From Ferdinandcohnia sp047238305 (GTDB lineage: Bacteria > Bacillota > Bacilli > Bacillales > Bacillaceae_L), in contig NZ_JBDFMO010000001.1 of the NCBI RefSeq assembly GCF_047238305.1, positions 4,030,001 to 4,094,000 on the forward strand: a stretch of DNA of 64,000 nt. Direction: 5' to 3'. This document shows, in pieces, positions 8,855 through 16,730 of the stretch. Under the pieces are notes generated by a model that saw nothing but the letters and a program-made list of their open reading frames with translations, had not been told where the DNA came from and did not search any database. Both the position numbers and the translations under genes were made by a program. How positions within the stretch are numbered: the first letter of the stretch is position 1; the number at the start of each line of letters is the position of its first letter.

Positions 8855-11792
8855 AAGCCCGCACCCCCTTAAAGCTTTTCAATCCCTCTGCCGATTCATC
8901 CTGTTGCTTCTGTTTTAATCCATCCTTGTCATAGGTGGACCGTCTGCAAATCTTTTTAAACTCACAAAATATACATTCATTCTCATCATCTGTCATGGTA
9001 AAGTGTCCATGCTCCACAATCGAAAGGAGCTTGTCTAAAATATCTTTTCCATTGGTTCGTGTTGTGTCCCCTTGCTCCCTCACAAAGCGTTTTCCCGCCC
9101 CTTTTCGAGTTGGAAAAAGATAAGAACTGATTTTTACTGAACCATCCTCCATCCCCATATGGGCCTCGATTGCGAGAGTGTAGAGGAGATGCTGTAGCTG
9201 TCTCCCACCTTTGTAAAATTCCTTCGTCCGATAGCCCCAACTGCTTCCCGTTTTATAATCAATAATATGAAAGGACCCGTCAGGAAGCTTGTCGACTCGG
9301 TCAATGATTCCCCTGACATGTACCGTTCCAGAAGGTAGCTCGATCACAGCTGGTGCGTCTTCCCCAAACGAATATTCAAAATACAAAGGTTCGCCATGCT
9401 CACTATTTTCCTCTTCAATTTTTAAAAAGATCTCACATGATACGATGATTTCTTCTGACTCTACTCTTTCCGTTCGTGGGTTTGGTGGTGGAACCATTTT
9501 TTTTACTTCATTCAGCCTTTCGCTCGCTATCTTTGTTAAAAGGTCAATATGCTTTGTGTAGGAAGGCTTGTCGGGACGTTCTTTCATTTCTTGATAAAAT
9601 TTCTCGAATATTTCATGCAGCAAGGTTCCCCTTGTTTTGGCATCTAACCATTTTGTCGGGTCATAGGTAATGTCTTCAATTACTTTTAACCGCAACACAT
9701 TTTCTAAAAAATAGGCATAAGGGCATTTTGCGATTTTCTCGAGTTTCCCAGCCGAAATAGTGATTTCTGGATTTTTGCGAGGATCAAACCCTGTGGTATC
9801 ACTTTCAATTTTACCTTCGTACACAGTAAAAGCTGGTTCCTGCCTCATTTTTTCAGCATGTAGCCCTCTCGTAATATTCGAAAAATCCGCTAAAAATCGT
9901 TCATCAAGCTGGATGGTTTGAGAGTTTGTGATTTTCTCATACCACCAATCTTCATTTTCAAGTGGATGGTTTTGGTTTACTGTCGGTACATTCTCTTGAA
10001 GAGTCTTAAAATCTGCAAAAAAATCTCCTGTTTGAATTCGATAGCATTGTAAAAATAAATACGAAGGTGATATATTTCGATTTTCATTTATGTCGAACCT
10101 ACAGAAACTAATGGTTATGTCATTTTTCGCTGCTGAAGCAAAAAGCTGCAACATGGAATAAAGGTCGTTTTTGAGTCTTTCTTTTTCCAACGGTAAAAAT
10201 CGTCCTAGTTTTTCTCTTTCAGTATCAAGTAGAAGTGGGTCCTCCCCTACCTTCCCTGGAAACCGCTTGTTGTCCATCCCAACAATAAACAAATGCTCAC
10301 GATTCAAATAAAGTCCGTTTTTATAAGAAGAGAAGTGAAGAAATCCAGGCTTAGGACGTGAATGACCAATACGAATGGAGAGGAAATCCTCCTCGAATTT
10401 TTGGTGGGCATTAGCTACAGATTCATTGGCATATGGTAGCAAATCCTCAATTCGCTCAAGTAATGCATCTTTCGCCACTTGGTCAAATGCTGAAGAAACC
10501 TTGCATTGGTTCTGCAGAAAATAGTTGGCCGTTTTTAACAAGTCCCGATAAATGATCGTATCGTTGTTTTCGGCAGTTTGCATATGGTTGAAGGTAGTCG
10601 CAAACCATTTTAACATCCATTCATAATCACGGATTCGGTTCTCTGACACAGACGATTCTTTCAGTTTAGTTTTGATTTGAGTAAGATAGCGCTCTTTTCC
10701 CCAGCCGATGTCAGCACCACGTAGTAGCGTTGCCCATGTTCTTTTTGAAGGTGGATCATCCCCTAAGTCGAGCACGTCTTCCTGAAGAAGCTTTAAAAAA
10801 GCCTGGACACTATAATAATCCTTCATCCAAGCTAAGATTCCAGCCACCATCTTTCCTGGTCTCGTAAACCCAATCGGTACCCCCTCACTAAAGGTGACCG
10901 GAATTTGTAACCGCTCGGCTATGTGGTACATAGCGGTTACATATTGGGCGCTTGACGTGTGAAAAATGGCTGCCTCATCAAAGCGAATACCTCTTTCTTT
11001 GATTCGGTAGATGACCTCTTTTAGCTCCATTTCCTCTGTCTTGGCTGAAAAAAGCGACAGAGTTGGCATAGTTGTTGGTGAATTCTCCACATCAAATAAA
11101 TAGCTTAAAGGTGTTTCTTCTCCAAATACGACTTTTGAAAATGGTGTACTCTCAGGTATAGCAATACCGCGGACTGCTTCCATTGGTAAATAAAAATAGG
11201 TTGTTGGAAGGGCCGTTTTTAAAAATTCCACCTGTTCAAAAGCTAACTTTAGGTTGCTTTGAAGAATGAAGATCTGATTTCGAGAATCATATTTTCCTAG
11301 TGCATTTCGATAAAGGTCCGCCTCATCTACCAGTTTATGTGTATGAAGAAACTGTTCGTAAGCCTCTAAAATAAGTTTCAGATCGTCGCCTTTTTTGGGT
11401 GAGACGAATGGTTCGATTGAAACTGTGCTGCTTTTGAATCCTGCCAGACGAAGTTGGTTTATTGTTTGATACATGCTTTTGCTTAAGGTTGGTGTGATTT
11501 CGAGCTCATGAAAATAATTGAGGTTATGCTTAAGTTCTGTTAATAGGGTGTGCACAAAATGAGCTCCAAGTGTGTCGCTCATAAGTTGATTTTGTTGGTT
11601 CGAGGTTGAATCAAGGGCAAGGTCCCTGATTGTTTTGATTTTTATGTTTAAGGCATGATTGTTTTGCTGAGTGAACTGTCTTAAAATTTGCTCGCCTACC
11701 ATATATGAATCGACAATTAAGATTTTTTCGTTTAAGAAATGCTGGTTACATATGGTTTCGAGGTGTTTAATGAGAACTTCCACTGGTTTCAC
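8847..11792 (-). CDS. AddB-like PD-(D/E)XK nuclease with iron-sulfur cysteines
   Basis: The 981-residue partner of the downstream helicase resembles AddB. The C-terminal nuclease shows HEIFEKFY, VRGIIDRVD and IIDYKTG (about residue 843). Four cysteines typical of the AddB Fe-S staple are present: one at about 690 (KCPYAYFLE) and three at about 939-948 (CIFCEFKKICRR). I see no Walker A in the N-terminus, which begins with an inactivated-helicase style segment (EKILIVDSYMVG), whereas Bacillus AddB usually keeps one and is near 1160 residues. The start has SD-like GGAG. A 20-bp-period repeat array ends about 45 bases upstream of its start codon. Confidence 0.78.
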   Translation of the reverse strand: MKPVEVLIKHLETICNQHFLNEKILIVDSYMVGEQILRQFTQQNNHALNIKIKTIRDLALDSTSNQQNQLMSDTLGAHFVHTLLTELKHNLNYFHELEITPTLSKSMYQTINQLRLAGFKSSTVSIEPFVSPKKGDDLKLILEAYEQFLHTHKLVDEADLYRNALGKYDSRNQIFILQSNLKLAFEQVEFLKTALPTTYFYLPMEAVRGIAIPESTPFSKVVFGEETPLSYLFDVENSPTTMPTLSLFSAKTEEMELKEVIYRIKERGIRFDEAAIFHTSSAQYVTAMYHIAERLQIPVTFSEGVPIGFTRPGKMVAGILAWMKDYYSVQAFLKLLQEDVLDLGDDPPSKRTWATLLRGADIGWGKERYLTQIKTKLKESSVSENRIRDYEWMLKWFATTFNHMQTAENNDTIIYRDLLKTANYFLQNQCKVSSAFDQVAKDALLERIEDLLPYANESVANAHQKFEEDFLSIRIGHSRPKPGFLHFSSYKNGLYLNREHLFIVGMDNKRFPGKVGEDPLLLDTEREKLGRFLPLEKERLKNDLYSMLQLFASAAKNDITISFCRFDINENRNISPSYLFLQCYRIQTGDFFADFKTLQENVPTVNQNHPLENEDWWYEKITNSQTIQLDERFLADFSNITRGLHAEKMRQEPAFTVYEGKIESDTTGFDPRKNPEITISAGKLEKIAKCPYAYFLENVLRLKVIEDITYDPTKWLDAKTRGTLLHEIFEKFYQEMKERPDKPSYTKHIDLLTKIASERLNEVKKMVPPPNPRTERVESEEIIVSCEIFLKIEEENSEHGEPLYFEYSFGEDAPAVIELPSGTVHVRGIIDRVDKLPDGSFHIIDYKTGSSWGYRTKEFYKGGRQLQHLLYTLAIEAHMGMEDGSVKISSYLFPTRKGAGKRFVREQGDTTRTNGKDILDKLLSIVEHGHFTMTDDENECIFCEFKKICRRSTYDKDGLKQKQQDESAEGLKSFKGVRAYD

Positions 11793-11835
11793 TCTCCTAT
11801 TTGGGGAATTTGGGTGTAATGTTATGTCTTTTTTG

Positions 11836-11940
11836 TTTCTTATCGGCGTTATTTTTGTTCTATCGATTTTATTTTAATTCTATCGACGTTAATTCTTTTC
11901 TATCGACGTTAGCAGCCGTTCTATCGATTTTAGCCATTTT
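11836..11940 (-). repeat. 20-bp-period tandem array upstream of the addB-like gene
   Basis: TATCG recurs at 11841, 11861, 11881, 11901 and 11922, a strict 20-bp period with one extra base at the end. The unit core is TTCTATCGACGTTA with T/C and G/T variants. Read in the direction of the downstream gene it is TAACGTCGATAGAA, which resembles the core of the 11-unit array at 53.4 kb. No open frame runs through it. Confidence 0.85.
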
Positions 11941-11989
11941 CGACAAAACAAAAGGACGTCCAAATATACATCCAGACATCCTTGTTGTT

Positions 11990-12679
11990 TTATCCTAGTA
12001 TTTCTCTTATCTTTTTAATAGTATTCCCATTTATTGGTTCGCTAAACTTCCCATTTATACGAACAGCCGATCCAAAATGGTATTCGGTTGCGTGTAGTTT
12101 TTGGTGAATCTCTACAATGTTATTATGAGACAGTCCAGATCCTGGCATAATGACTGGTGATGGCTTTTCACGAGAGAGCGCCAACATTGCCTTGAGATTT
12201 TCCACACCCTCTAATGCCTTCTGGGCACCTCCAGAGGTTAGCACCGCTTGAATTGAATCACTGTATTTTTGAAGGGTTTTATAGGCTGCAATAATATCCT
12301 TCGCTTCATCAATCGCACGGTGGAAGGTTATCTTCATTCCATCCGCAGCATCAATCACTTTTTGAAGAAACGCTTCATCTATTTCTCCAGTTTCAGTTAA
12401 AGAACCAAACACAATTCCGGTTGCGCCAAGTTCCTTACACACTTTAACATCCTCTAAAATAACCCGCTTGTCATCTTCTGAATATGTAAATGAATATCCG
12501 TGAGGACGGACCATGACATGGACGGGAATAGTGACGGCCTGAACAACATCCTTAATGATGCCATTAGAAGGTGTCAAACCTCCTTCCGTCATCGCGGTCA
12601 CTAACTCTAAACGGTTCGCGCCGTGTTCTTCTGCTAACTTTGCATCCTCTGCATGCTGGACAATAATTTCTATTAACAT
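11990..12679 (-). CDS. cutC: CutC family protein
   Basis: The 229-residue product covers the whole CutC TIM-barrel family: EIIVQHAEDAKLAEEHGANRLEL at the N-terminus, GGLTPS near 33, VHVMVRPHGYSFTY near 53, the FHRAID segment near 117 and VLTSGGA near 146. CutC was first linked to copper tolerance in E. coli, but its enzymatic role is unsettled, so the copper label should be read with care. The ATG has a modest AGGTAA site. It stands alone between a REP-like palindrome and the 20-bp array and has no copper genes nearby. Confidence 0.9.
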   Translation of the reverse strand: MLIEIIVQHAEDAKLAEEHGANRLELVTAMTEGGLTPSNGIIKDVVQAVTIPVHVMVRPHGYSFTYSEDDKRVILEDVKVCKELGATGIVFGSLTETGEIDEAFLQKVIDAADGMKITFHRAIDEAKDIIAAYKTLQKYSDSIQAVLTSGGAQKALEGVENLKAMLALSREKPSPVIMPGSGLSHNNIVEIHQKLHATEYHFGSAVRINGKFSEPINGNTIKKIREILG

Positions 12680-12703
12680 CGATGTTTACCTACTTTCATT
12701 AGA

Positions 12704-12760
12704 CCATGGGGACGGTTCTTGTGGTCCCTAACTGGGAACCACAAGAACCGCCCCTCTGGT
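12704..12760. repeat. REP-like palindrome (copy A)
   Basis: Two arms, 12708-12728 and 12734-12754, pair around a 13-bp perfect core CGGTTCTTGTGGT with a 5-base loop. The same GGGACGGTTC motif recurs three times at 13.8-13.94 kb. It lies between the DUF1648 gene stop and the cutC start. Confidence 0.8.
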
Positions 12761-12762
12761 AA

Positions 12763-13251
12763 CTATTTAATCATCTTGTAAATATAATAACCCATTGGTC
12801 CAAAAATAGACAGGAGTAGCCCAATCATATACCACATACCTAACCCTTCATTACCTTGTGCGACATTGACCATTTCCCACGTGCCTATCGCAAAAAAGAG
12901 AGTTAGCCAAAAATTCATCGTGATGAGCATTTTTCGAGAGATTCTATACATCTTTTCCGCATTTTCTGGAGTTATCTTTACAGGGTAATTATGAATATGT
13001 GGAAACTTACTTAATATAAACATCATTTTAAATAATAAGGTTGCAATAATCGGTAGAATGAGGACACTCGCTTTTCCTCCCCACTTATCAGGCTCCCCCA
13101 TGATATTAAAATGAGTCGGTACCCGATCTGGAATCTCGCTCCAATTCAAGATGATAAACCCATACATTCCAAGTAAAAATAGGATCGAAAGCAACTCTAT
13201 TGTTTTTTCAAATAAAGTTTTCGGCAGCTTTAATTCTGGTTTTTTAGACAT
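12763..13251 (-). CDS. DUF1648 membrane protein
   Basis: The 162-residue protein has four predicted membrane segments. The DUF1648 signature follows the first (IPDRVPTHFNIMGEPDKWGGK, residues about 38-58). Such domains occur in SdpI-like immunity proteins and in regulators' membrane partners, but no function can be assigned here. The ATG at 13251 is chosen because GGAG lies 8 bases upstream; the longer frame adds an unlikely N-terminus. The lipoprotein gene lies just upstream in the same direction, so they may form an operon. Confidence 0.7.
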   Translation of the reverse strand: MSKKPELKLPKTLFEKTIELLSILFLLGMYGFIILNWSEIPDRVPTHFNIMGEPDKWGGKASVLILPIIATLLFKMMFILSKFPHIHNYPVKITPENAEKMYRISRKMLITMNFWLTLFFAIGTWEMVNVAQGNEGLGMWYMIGLLLSIFGPMGYYIYKMIK

Positions 13252-13309
13252 AAAAACCACTCCTTCTTCATACCTGTTTATACGAAAAAGGAGTGGTAAG
13301 GGTTTCATT

Positions 13310-13804
13310 TTACGAAAGAAATTTTAGCAATTTGTCCAATGTCGTTTCCTCAAAATCTTTAACGGCAGTTAAATAGGGTAAGGTCATTTCTTCTGTTAGA
13401 TCATCCCAGTTTAGAACTAGTGGGATTGACCCTGTAATGGTGCCGTCTTCTAAAATAATCGTATCCAGAAAGTCTAATAGCTGATCGCGATCGATAATCG
13501 CTTCACCAGTGCCATGATCTGTTAATTCAATTTCTCCTGAAATCGAAGTCCCTTGGATGTGAAAGGTAACCTCATTTGGAACAGGAGAACCCACCCCATT
13601 GTATGTAAGTTTAAGAATGTCTGGAGGCGTCTCACTCATTTCACTATAATTCACATACTGTAGTTGAGCGGACCATGTATTAATCGTTTCTGGAGTCTCA
13701 ACTGGTTTAAACACAACCATTTCATACCATTGCAACTCTTCCTTATTACACCCAGCAAGCAACATCATGATGAGAACAAACGGTATAATCCTTAACAGTT
13801 TCAA
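13310..13804 (-). CDS. small lipoprotein of unknown function
   Basis: A TTG at 13804, 9 bases after AAAGGAGG, gives a 164-residue protein with a classical lipoprotein signal (MKLLRIIPFVLIMMLLAGCNK, lipobox LAGC). The mature part is acidic and has no motif I recognise. A longer in-frame reading would translate through REP-like palindromes and is rejected. It lies 58 bases before the DUF1648 gene in the same direction. REP-like copy B abuts its ribosome binding site. Confidence 0.65.
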   Translation of the reverse strand: MKLLRIIPFVLIMMLLAGCNKEELQWYEMVVFKPVETPETINTWSAQLQYVNYSEMSETPPDILKLTYNGVGSPVPNEVTFHIQGTSISGEIELTDHGTGEAIIDRDQLLDFLDTIILEDGTITGSIPLVLNWDDLTEEMTLPYLTAVKDFEETTLDKLLKFLS

Positions 13805-13821
13805 CTTCTCATCCCTCCTTT

Positions 13822-13940
13822 GGGACCACGGGGACGGTTCCTGCGGTCCCACATTTACATTTATTTCCTTAAGGAGCCAGAAGAGCCGTCCCTTTGGCAA
13901 CCTACCCACGAGGAGCCAAGAGAACCGTCCCTTTGGTCCC
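13822..13940. repeat. cluster of three REP-like elements (copies B, C, D)
   Basis: Copy B (13822-13850) reads GGGGACGGTTCCTGCGG on the plus strand with GGGACC/GGTCCC ends. Copies C (13872-13899) and D (13913-13940) are inverted and contain GCCGTCCCTTTGG and ACCGTCCCTTTGG. Copy D ends exactly at the stop codon of the permease gene, and copy B at the ribosome binding site of the lipoprotein gene, so the elements fill the whole gap. Confidence 0.75.
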
Positions 13941-15014
13941 TTATTTCTTTCCGAATTGCATTCTCACGCCTGCTATTTTGGTGAGGATGAGGTAGGCAAT
14001 GATACTGAATCCAAGTCCTCCTAGGTGATAGGATAAGAGGCTTGGGGGTTCATTGTACCTATTTGACGAGCCAAATACCATTCCACCAAATAGGTAGAAA
14101 CAGATAAACACACCTACTTTTAGGTATGGCAGCATATTTTCATAAGCCAAAATTTTACCGTTGTTTTCACTTTTTATTCGAGTGGATAATCGCTTAAGCA
14201 AATATAACGAGACAATGGTTACAAGAATCGGAATGATGATGACTGATAGCCCACCTAAAAATGTGGTCTGTTTCCAAATAAAAATTTCATTTATTCCATG
14301 TTCAAAGTCCAATAATTGTAATGGAAATGAAAGATTCTCGATATAAATACCAAACTTTGGGACTCCACCGTATTCTCTTATGAAAAAGTCACCTGTAATT
14401 GCTCTATAGTGAGTAGAAATTCCTTGCATCACTAAGTTATATAGTCCGTATGGCAAGAATAGAAAGATCAAACTAAAGGCAAATTGTGAAACAAAACTTG
14501 CTCCAATTAAGCCAATGAACAAACTAAACGTAAAGACCCCGATAAGAGTGGCAAGAGCAATCACAAAATAATACCCGAGTGCCGCTATTGGAAGATATTC
14601 ATTCATCACAGAATTGCCGAGTACAAACATTGAGATTAACACACTTACTGCCACTGCTAGTGTCAGATGAAATACGCCAAATATCCACTTGGAGAAAAAG
14701 ATATCACTTCTCTTGTAAGGTAATGCTAGTGTAAAATCAAAGCTTTGATTTGTTCGTTCTAATCCAATTAAAGCTGTGGCCAAGAGTATGGATGCAAGAA
14801 CTTGAAACAATCCTACCTCCAAGAAATTCCCAAAATAAAATGTGTATGGCTCTGAATTTCCCCATTCATCCCAGTGTAAAAGTGAATTCTCTTCGATACT
14901 TAAAAAGTTATTCAGTTTATATGGAAAGTAAAGACAAACCAACCAAAGCCCCCACACCACAAACTTTGATTGCTTATAATTCTTTAGCCAAAGTGCCTTG
15001 TTAAACAATGTCAT
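13941..15014 (-). CDS. ABC transporter permease (YtrC/YtrD-like)
   Basis: The 357-residue integral membrane protein has about eight to nine hydrophobic segments and an ABC-2-like start (FNKALWLKNYKQSKFVVWG). It includes ERTNQSFDFTLALPYKRSDIFFSKW, typical of permeases encoded with a YtrA-type GntR regulator. Its start overlaps the end of the ATPase gene by 14 bases. With the ATPase and the GntR gene it forms a three-gene operon transcribed on the minus strand. Substrate unknown; related systems respond to cell-wall antibiotics or export peptides. Confidence 0.8.
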   Translation of the reverse strand: MTLFNKALWLKNYKQSKFVVWGLWLVCLYFPYKLNNFLSIEENSLLHWDEWGNSEPYTFYFGNFLEVGLFQVLASILLATALIGLERTNQSFDFTLALPYKRSDIFFSKWIFGVFHLTLAVAVSVLISMFVLGNSVMNEYLPIAALGYYFVIALATLIGVFTFSLFIGLIGASFVSQFAFSLIFLFLPYGLYNLVMQGISTHYRAITGDFFIREYGGVPKFGIYIENLSFPLQLLDFEHGINEIFIWKQTTFLGGLSVIIIPILVTIVSLYLLKRLSTRIKSENNGKILAYENMLPYLKVGVFICFYLFGGMVFGSSNRYNEPPSLLSYHLGGLGFSIIAYLILTKIAGVRMQFGKK

Positions 15015-15885
15015 CCCCTCCTAATGCAGACACAAACATGTCTTCAAGTGACATGGGTAATTCCTCTACTAGCAATGGTTGCTCCTCTTTTAAACGTGAT
15101 ACTACTTCTTCTGTATTTCCTTTTATTAAAAGCGTGTTTACCCGACCAATTTGAGATAAGACTTCAATATTTGAAAGTTGCTTGATTTCTTCAGGAATTC
15201 CATTTTCTTTGAATACCACCTGAATCTTTTTATAATGGAGTCTTGCATCCTCCATTGTGACGATCGATTCGACCTCGCCATCCTTTAGCATGATGATGGT
15301 ATCTGCGATTTTTTCGAGTTCATCTAAATGATGACTAGAAATCAGAAGCGAGATCTTTGATTCTGACACTTCCTCTAATAAAAACTGGAGAATTCTCCTT
15401 TTTACAATCGCATCTAGCCCATTTGTTGGTTCATCTAATATAATCAGTTTTGCTCTTGTTGAAATAGCCAAAATGATAAATAATAAAGCCTTCATCCCAC
15501 GTGAAAAGGTACGTATTTTTCTCTTTTCTGGAAGGTTGAAGCGTTGTAAAAGCTGATAAAAATAAGGTTTATCGAAATTCACATAAATCGCTTCATATAG
15601 AGTGACAAGCTCTTTGATACTGTAGCCATTAAATGTGGTATTTGAATCAGGAACAAACACCATTTCCCCTTTCACCTCAGGGTTTGTCACGATGTTTTTC
15701 CCTTGAAACACAACCTCCCCTTGATCCGCATCTAAAATGCCAACGAGGCTTCTTAATAATGTTGTTTTTCCGACTCCATTTCGACCGACCAAGCCGACAA
15801 TTGATCCTTCGCCAATTGAAAAAGAAATATCATGTAAGACTTTTTCTCCTTCAATGCTTTTTGAAAGATTTTGTACATTAAGCAT
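15001..15885 (-). CDS. ABC transporter ATP-binding protein (YtrB-like)
   Basis: A complete nucleotide-binding domain is present: Walker A GRNGVGKTT (about residue 34), a Q-loop region, the signature FSRGMKALL (a variant of LSGGQ in which the first residue is F and the third R), Walker B LIILDEPTNGLD and switch His in ISSHHLDE. The C-terminal 80 residues form an accessory domain. At 294 residues it matches YtrB-type ATPases. It overlaps the GntR gene by 8 bases and the permease by 14, which indicates translational coupling. The variant signature is common in this subfamily and does not imply loss of activity. Confidence 0.88.
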   Translation of the reverse strand: MLNVQNLSKSIEGEKVLHDISFSIGEGSIVGLVGRNGVGKTTLLRSLVGILDADQGEVVFQGKNIVTNPEVKGEMVFVPDSNTTFNGYSIKELVTLYEAIYVNFDKPYFYQLLQRFNLPEKRKIRTFSRGMKALLFIILAISTRAKLIILDEPTNGLDAIVKRRILQFLLEEVSESKISLLISSHHLDELEKIADTIIMLKDGEVESIVTMEDARLHYKKIQVVFKENGIPEEIKQLSNIEVLSQIGRVNTLLIKGNTEEVVSRLKEEQPLLVEELPMSLEDMFVSALGGDDIV

Positions 15886-16273
15886 TGCTATCCTTCCCTC
15901 CTAACTCCTCTACATACTTTTCAATCCACTCAACAAATGTTTCTTTATTTATCCCGAGATAAGAAGCTTCTACGAGTAAATGCTTTAATGTTTGTTTGAT
16001 TTCTTCCACTTTTTCATCATCCACTTTCTTTGGAAGCTGTTCGGAAACAAATGTACCCTTTCCCCTTCGTGTTTCGATAATTCCTTGTCGTTCAAGCTCT
16101 TGATAGGCTTTGCTGACGGTGTTTGGGTTAACAAGTAAAGTTGAAGAAAGCTCGCGAACACTTAATAATTTTTCATCCGGCTGAAGGACTCCTTTTAAAA
16201 TGAGCTCCTTGACTTGGTTTACAATTTGTTCCCAAATCGGTGTATTACTTCGTTCATCTAACTGAAAATACAA
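15878..16273 (-). CDS. GntR-family regulator, YtrA subfamily
   Basis: The 131-residue protein is a winged-helix GntR regulator with a short effector region, as in the YtrA subfamily. The helix-turn-helix covers about residues 10-70 (TPIWEQIVNQVKELI to NTVSKAYQELERQGIIETRRGKGTF). A TTG at 16273 is chosen because AAGGGG lies 8 bases before it; a GTG nine bases upstream touches the site. It is the first gene of the operon and most likely represses its own promoter, where a GTGTA-N13-TACAC palindrome lies 44 bases upstream. Confidence 0.85.
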   Translation of the reverse strand: MYFQLDERSNTPIWEQIVNQVKELILKGVLQPDEKLLSVRELSSTLLVNPNTVSKAYQELERQGIIETRRGKGTFVSEQLPKKVDDEKVEEIKQTLKHLLVEASYLGINKETFVEWIEKYVEELGGKDSNA

Positions 16274-16316
16274 GCAAAACACCCCTTTCAGTTGTTCTAT
16301 GTCAATTGTGTTTTAT

Positions 16317-16339
16317 GTGTATCACATCATATAGTACAC
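16317..16339. promoter_or_regulatory. candidate YtrA-type operator
   Basis: GTGTA and TACAC are spaced by 13 bases in the upstream region of the GntR gene. The position fits autoregulation of a GntR-ABC operon. The core half sites are perfect but only 5 bp long, so the call rests on position as well as sequence. Confidence 0.5.
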
Positions 16340-16433
16340 TTAATACATTAAATCACATCAATCATCATGTCAATATACGTTCGCCTATTTATTTAATCAA
16401 ATACACCAAGGCGTATTTGCGCCCAGATTTTTT

Positions 16434-16500
16434 AGGCCCACACGAGGTGGGTCACAAAGACGTTGCCACAGGAAGTGGCGTTTTTAGTCTTTGATCTTAC
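16434..16500 (+). repeat. two-hairpin repeat module (complete copy)
   Basis: Hairpin one is CCCAC-ACGAG-GTGGG; hairpin two is GCCAC-AGGAA-GTGGC followed by TTTTTAGTCTTTGATCTTA. The second hairpin plus T-run could terminate transcription on the plus strand. A shortened copy of the same module, lacking the inner 32 bases, is at 44930-44963 within the clpE regulatory region. Confidence 0.6.
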
Positions 16501-16545
16501 TGCTCGAAAAACTTCCTTTGAAAATCTGTGGCATCCGCCGGAGGC

Positions 16546-16638
16546 ATTTAACTTTATTCAGTCCTGGATTGGATAGTTACTCTTCTTGCATTCATCCACT
16601 CCAACAAAAGTAGAGACTCCTACTGAATAAAGTTAAAT
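16546..16638. repeat. inverted repeat element with 17-bp perfect arms
   Basis: ATTTAACTTTATTCAGT at 16546-16562 is the exact reverse complement of 16622-16638. Inside, TGGATTGGAT and ATCCACTCCA can extend the pairing imperfectly. It lies in the 457-base gap between the divergent GntR operon and ampS. It may be a small MITE-like element or a structured leader; it holds no plausible gene. Confidence 0.65.
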
Positions 16639-16730
16639 TTGTATTTCGCTGACCGAAGCGGTTCTGATACACTAGAAAGGTAACACTTACATTCGTGCTA
16701 TGTATAGCACCACCAAAAAGGAGAATACAT

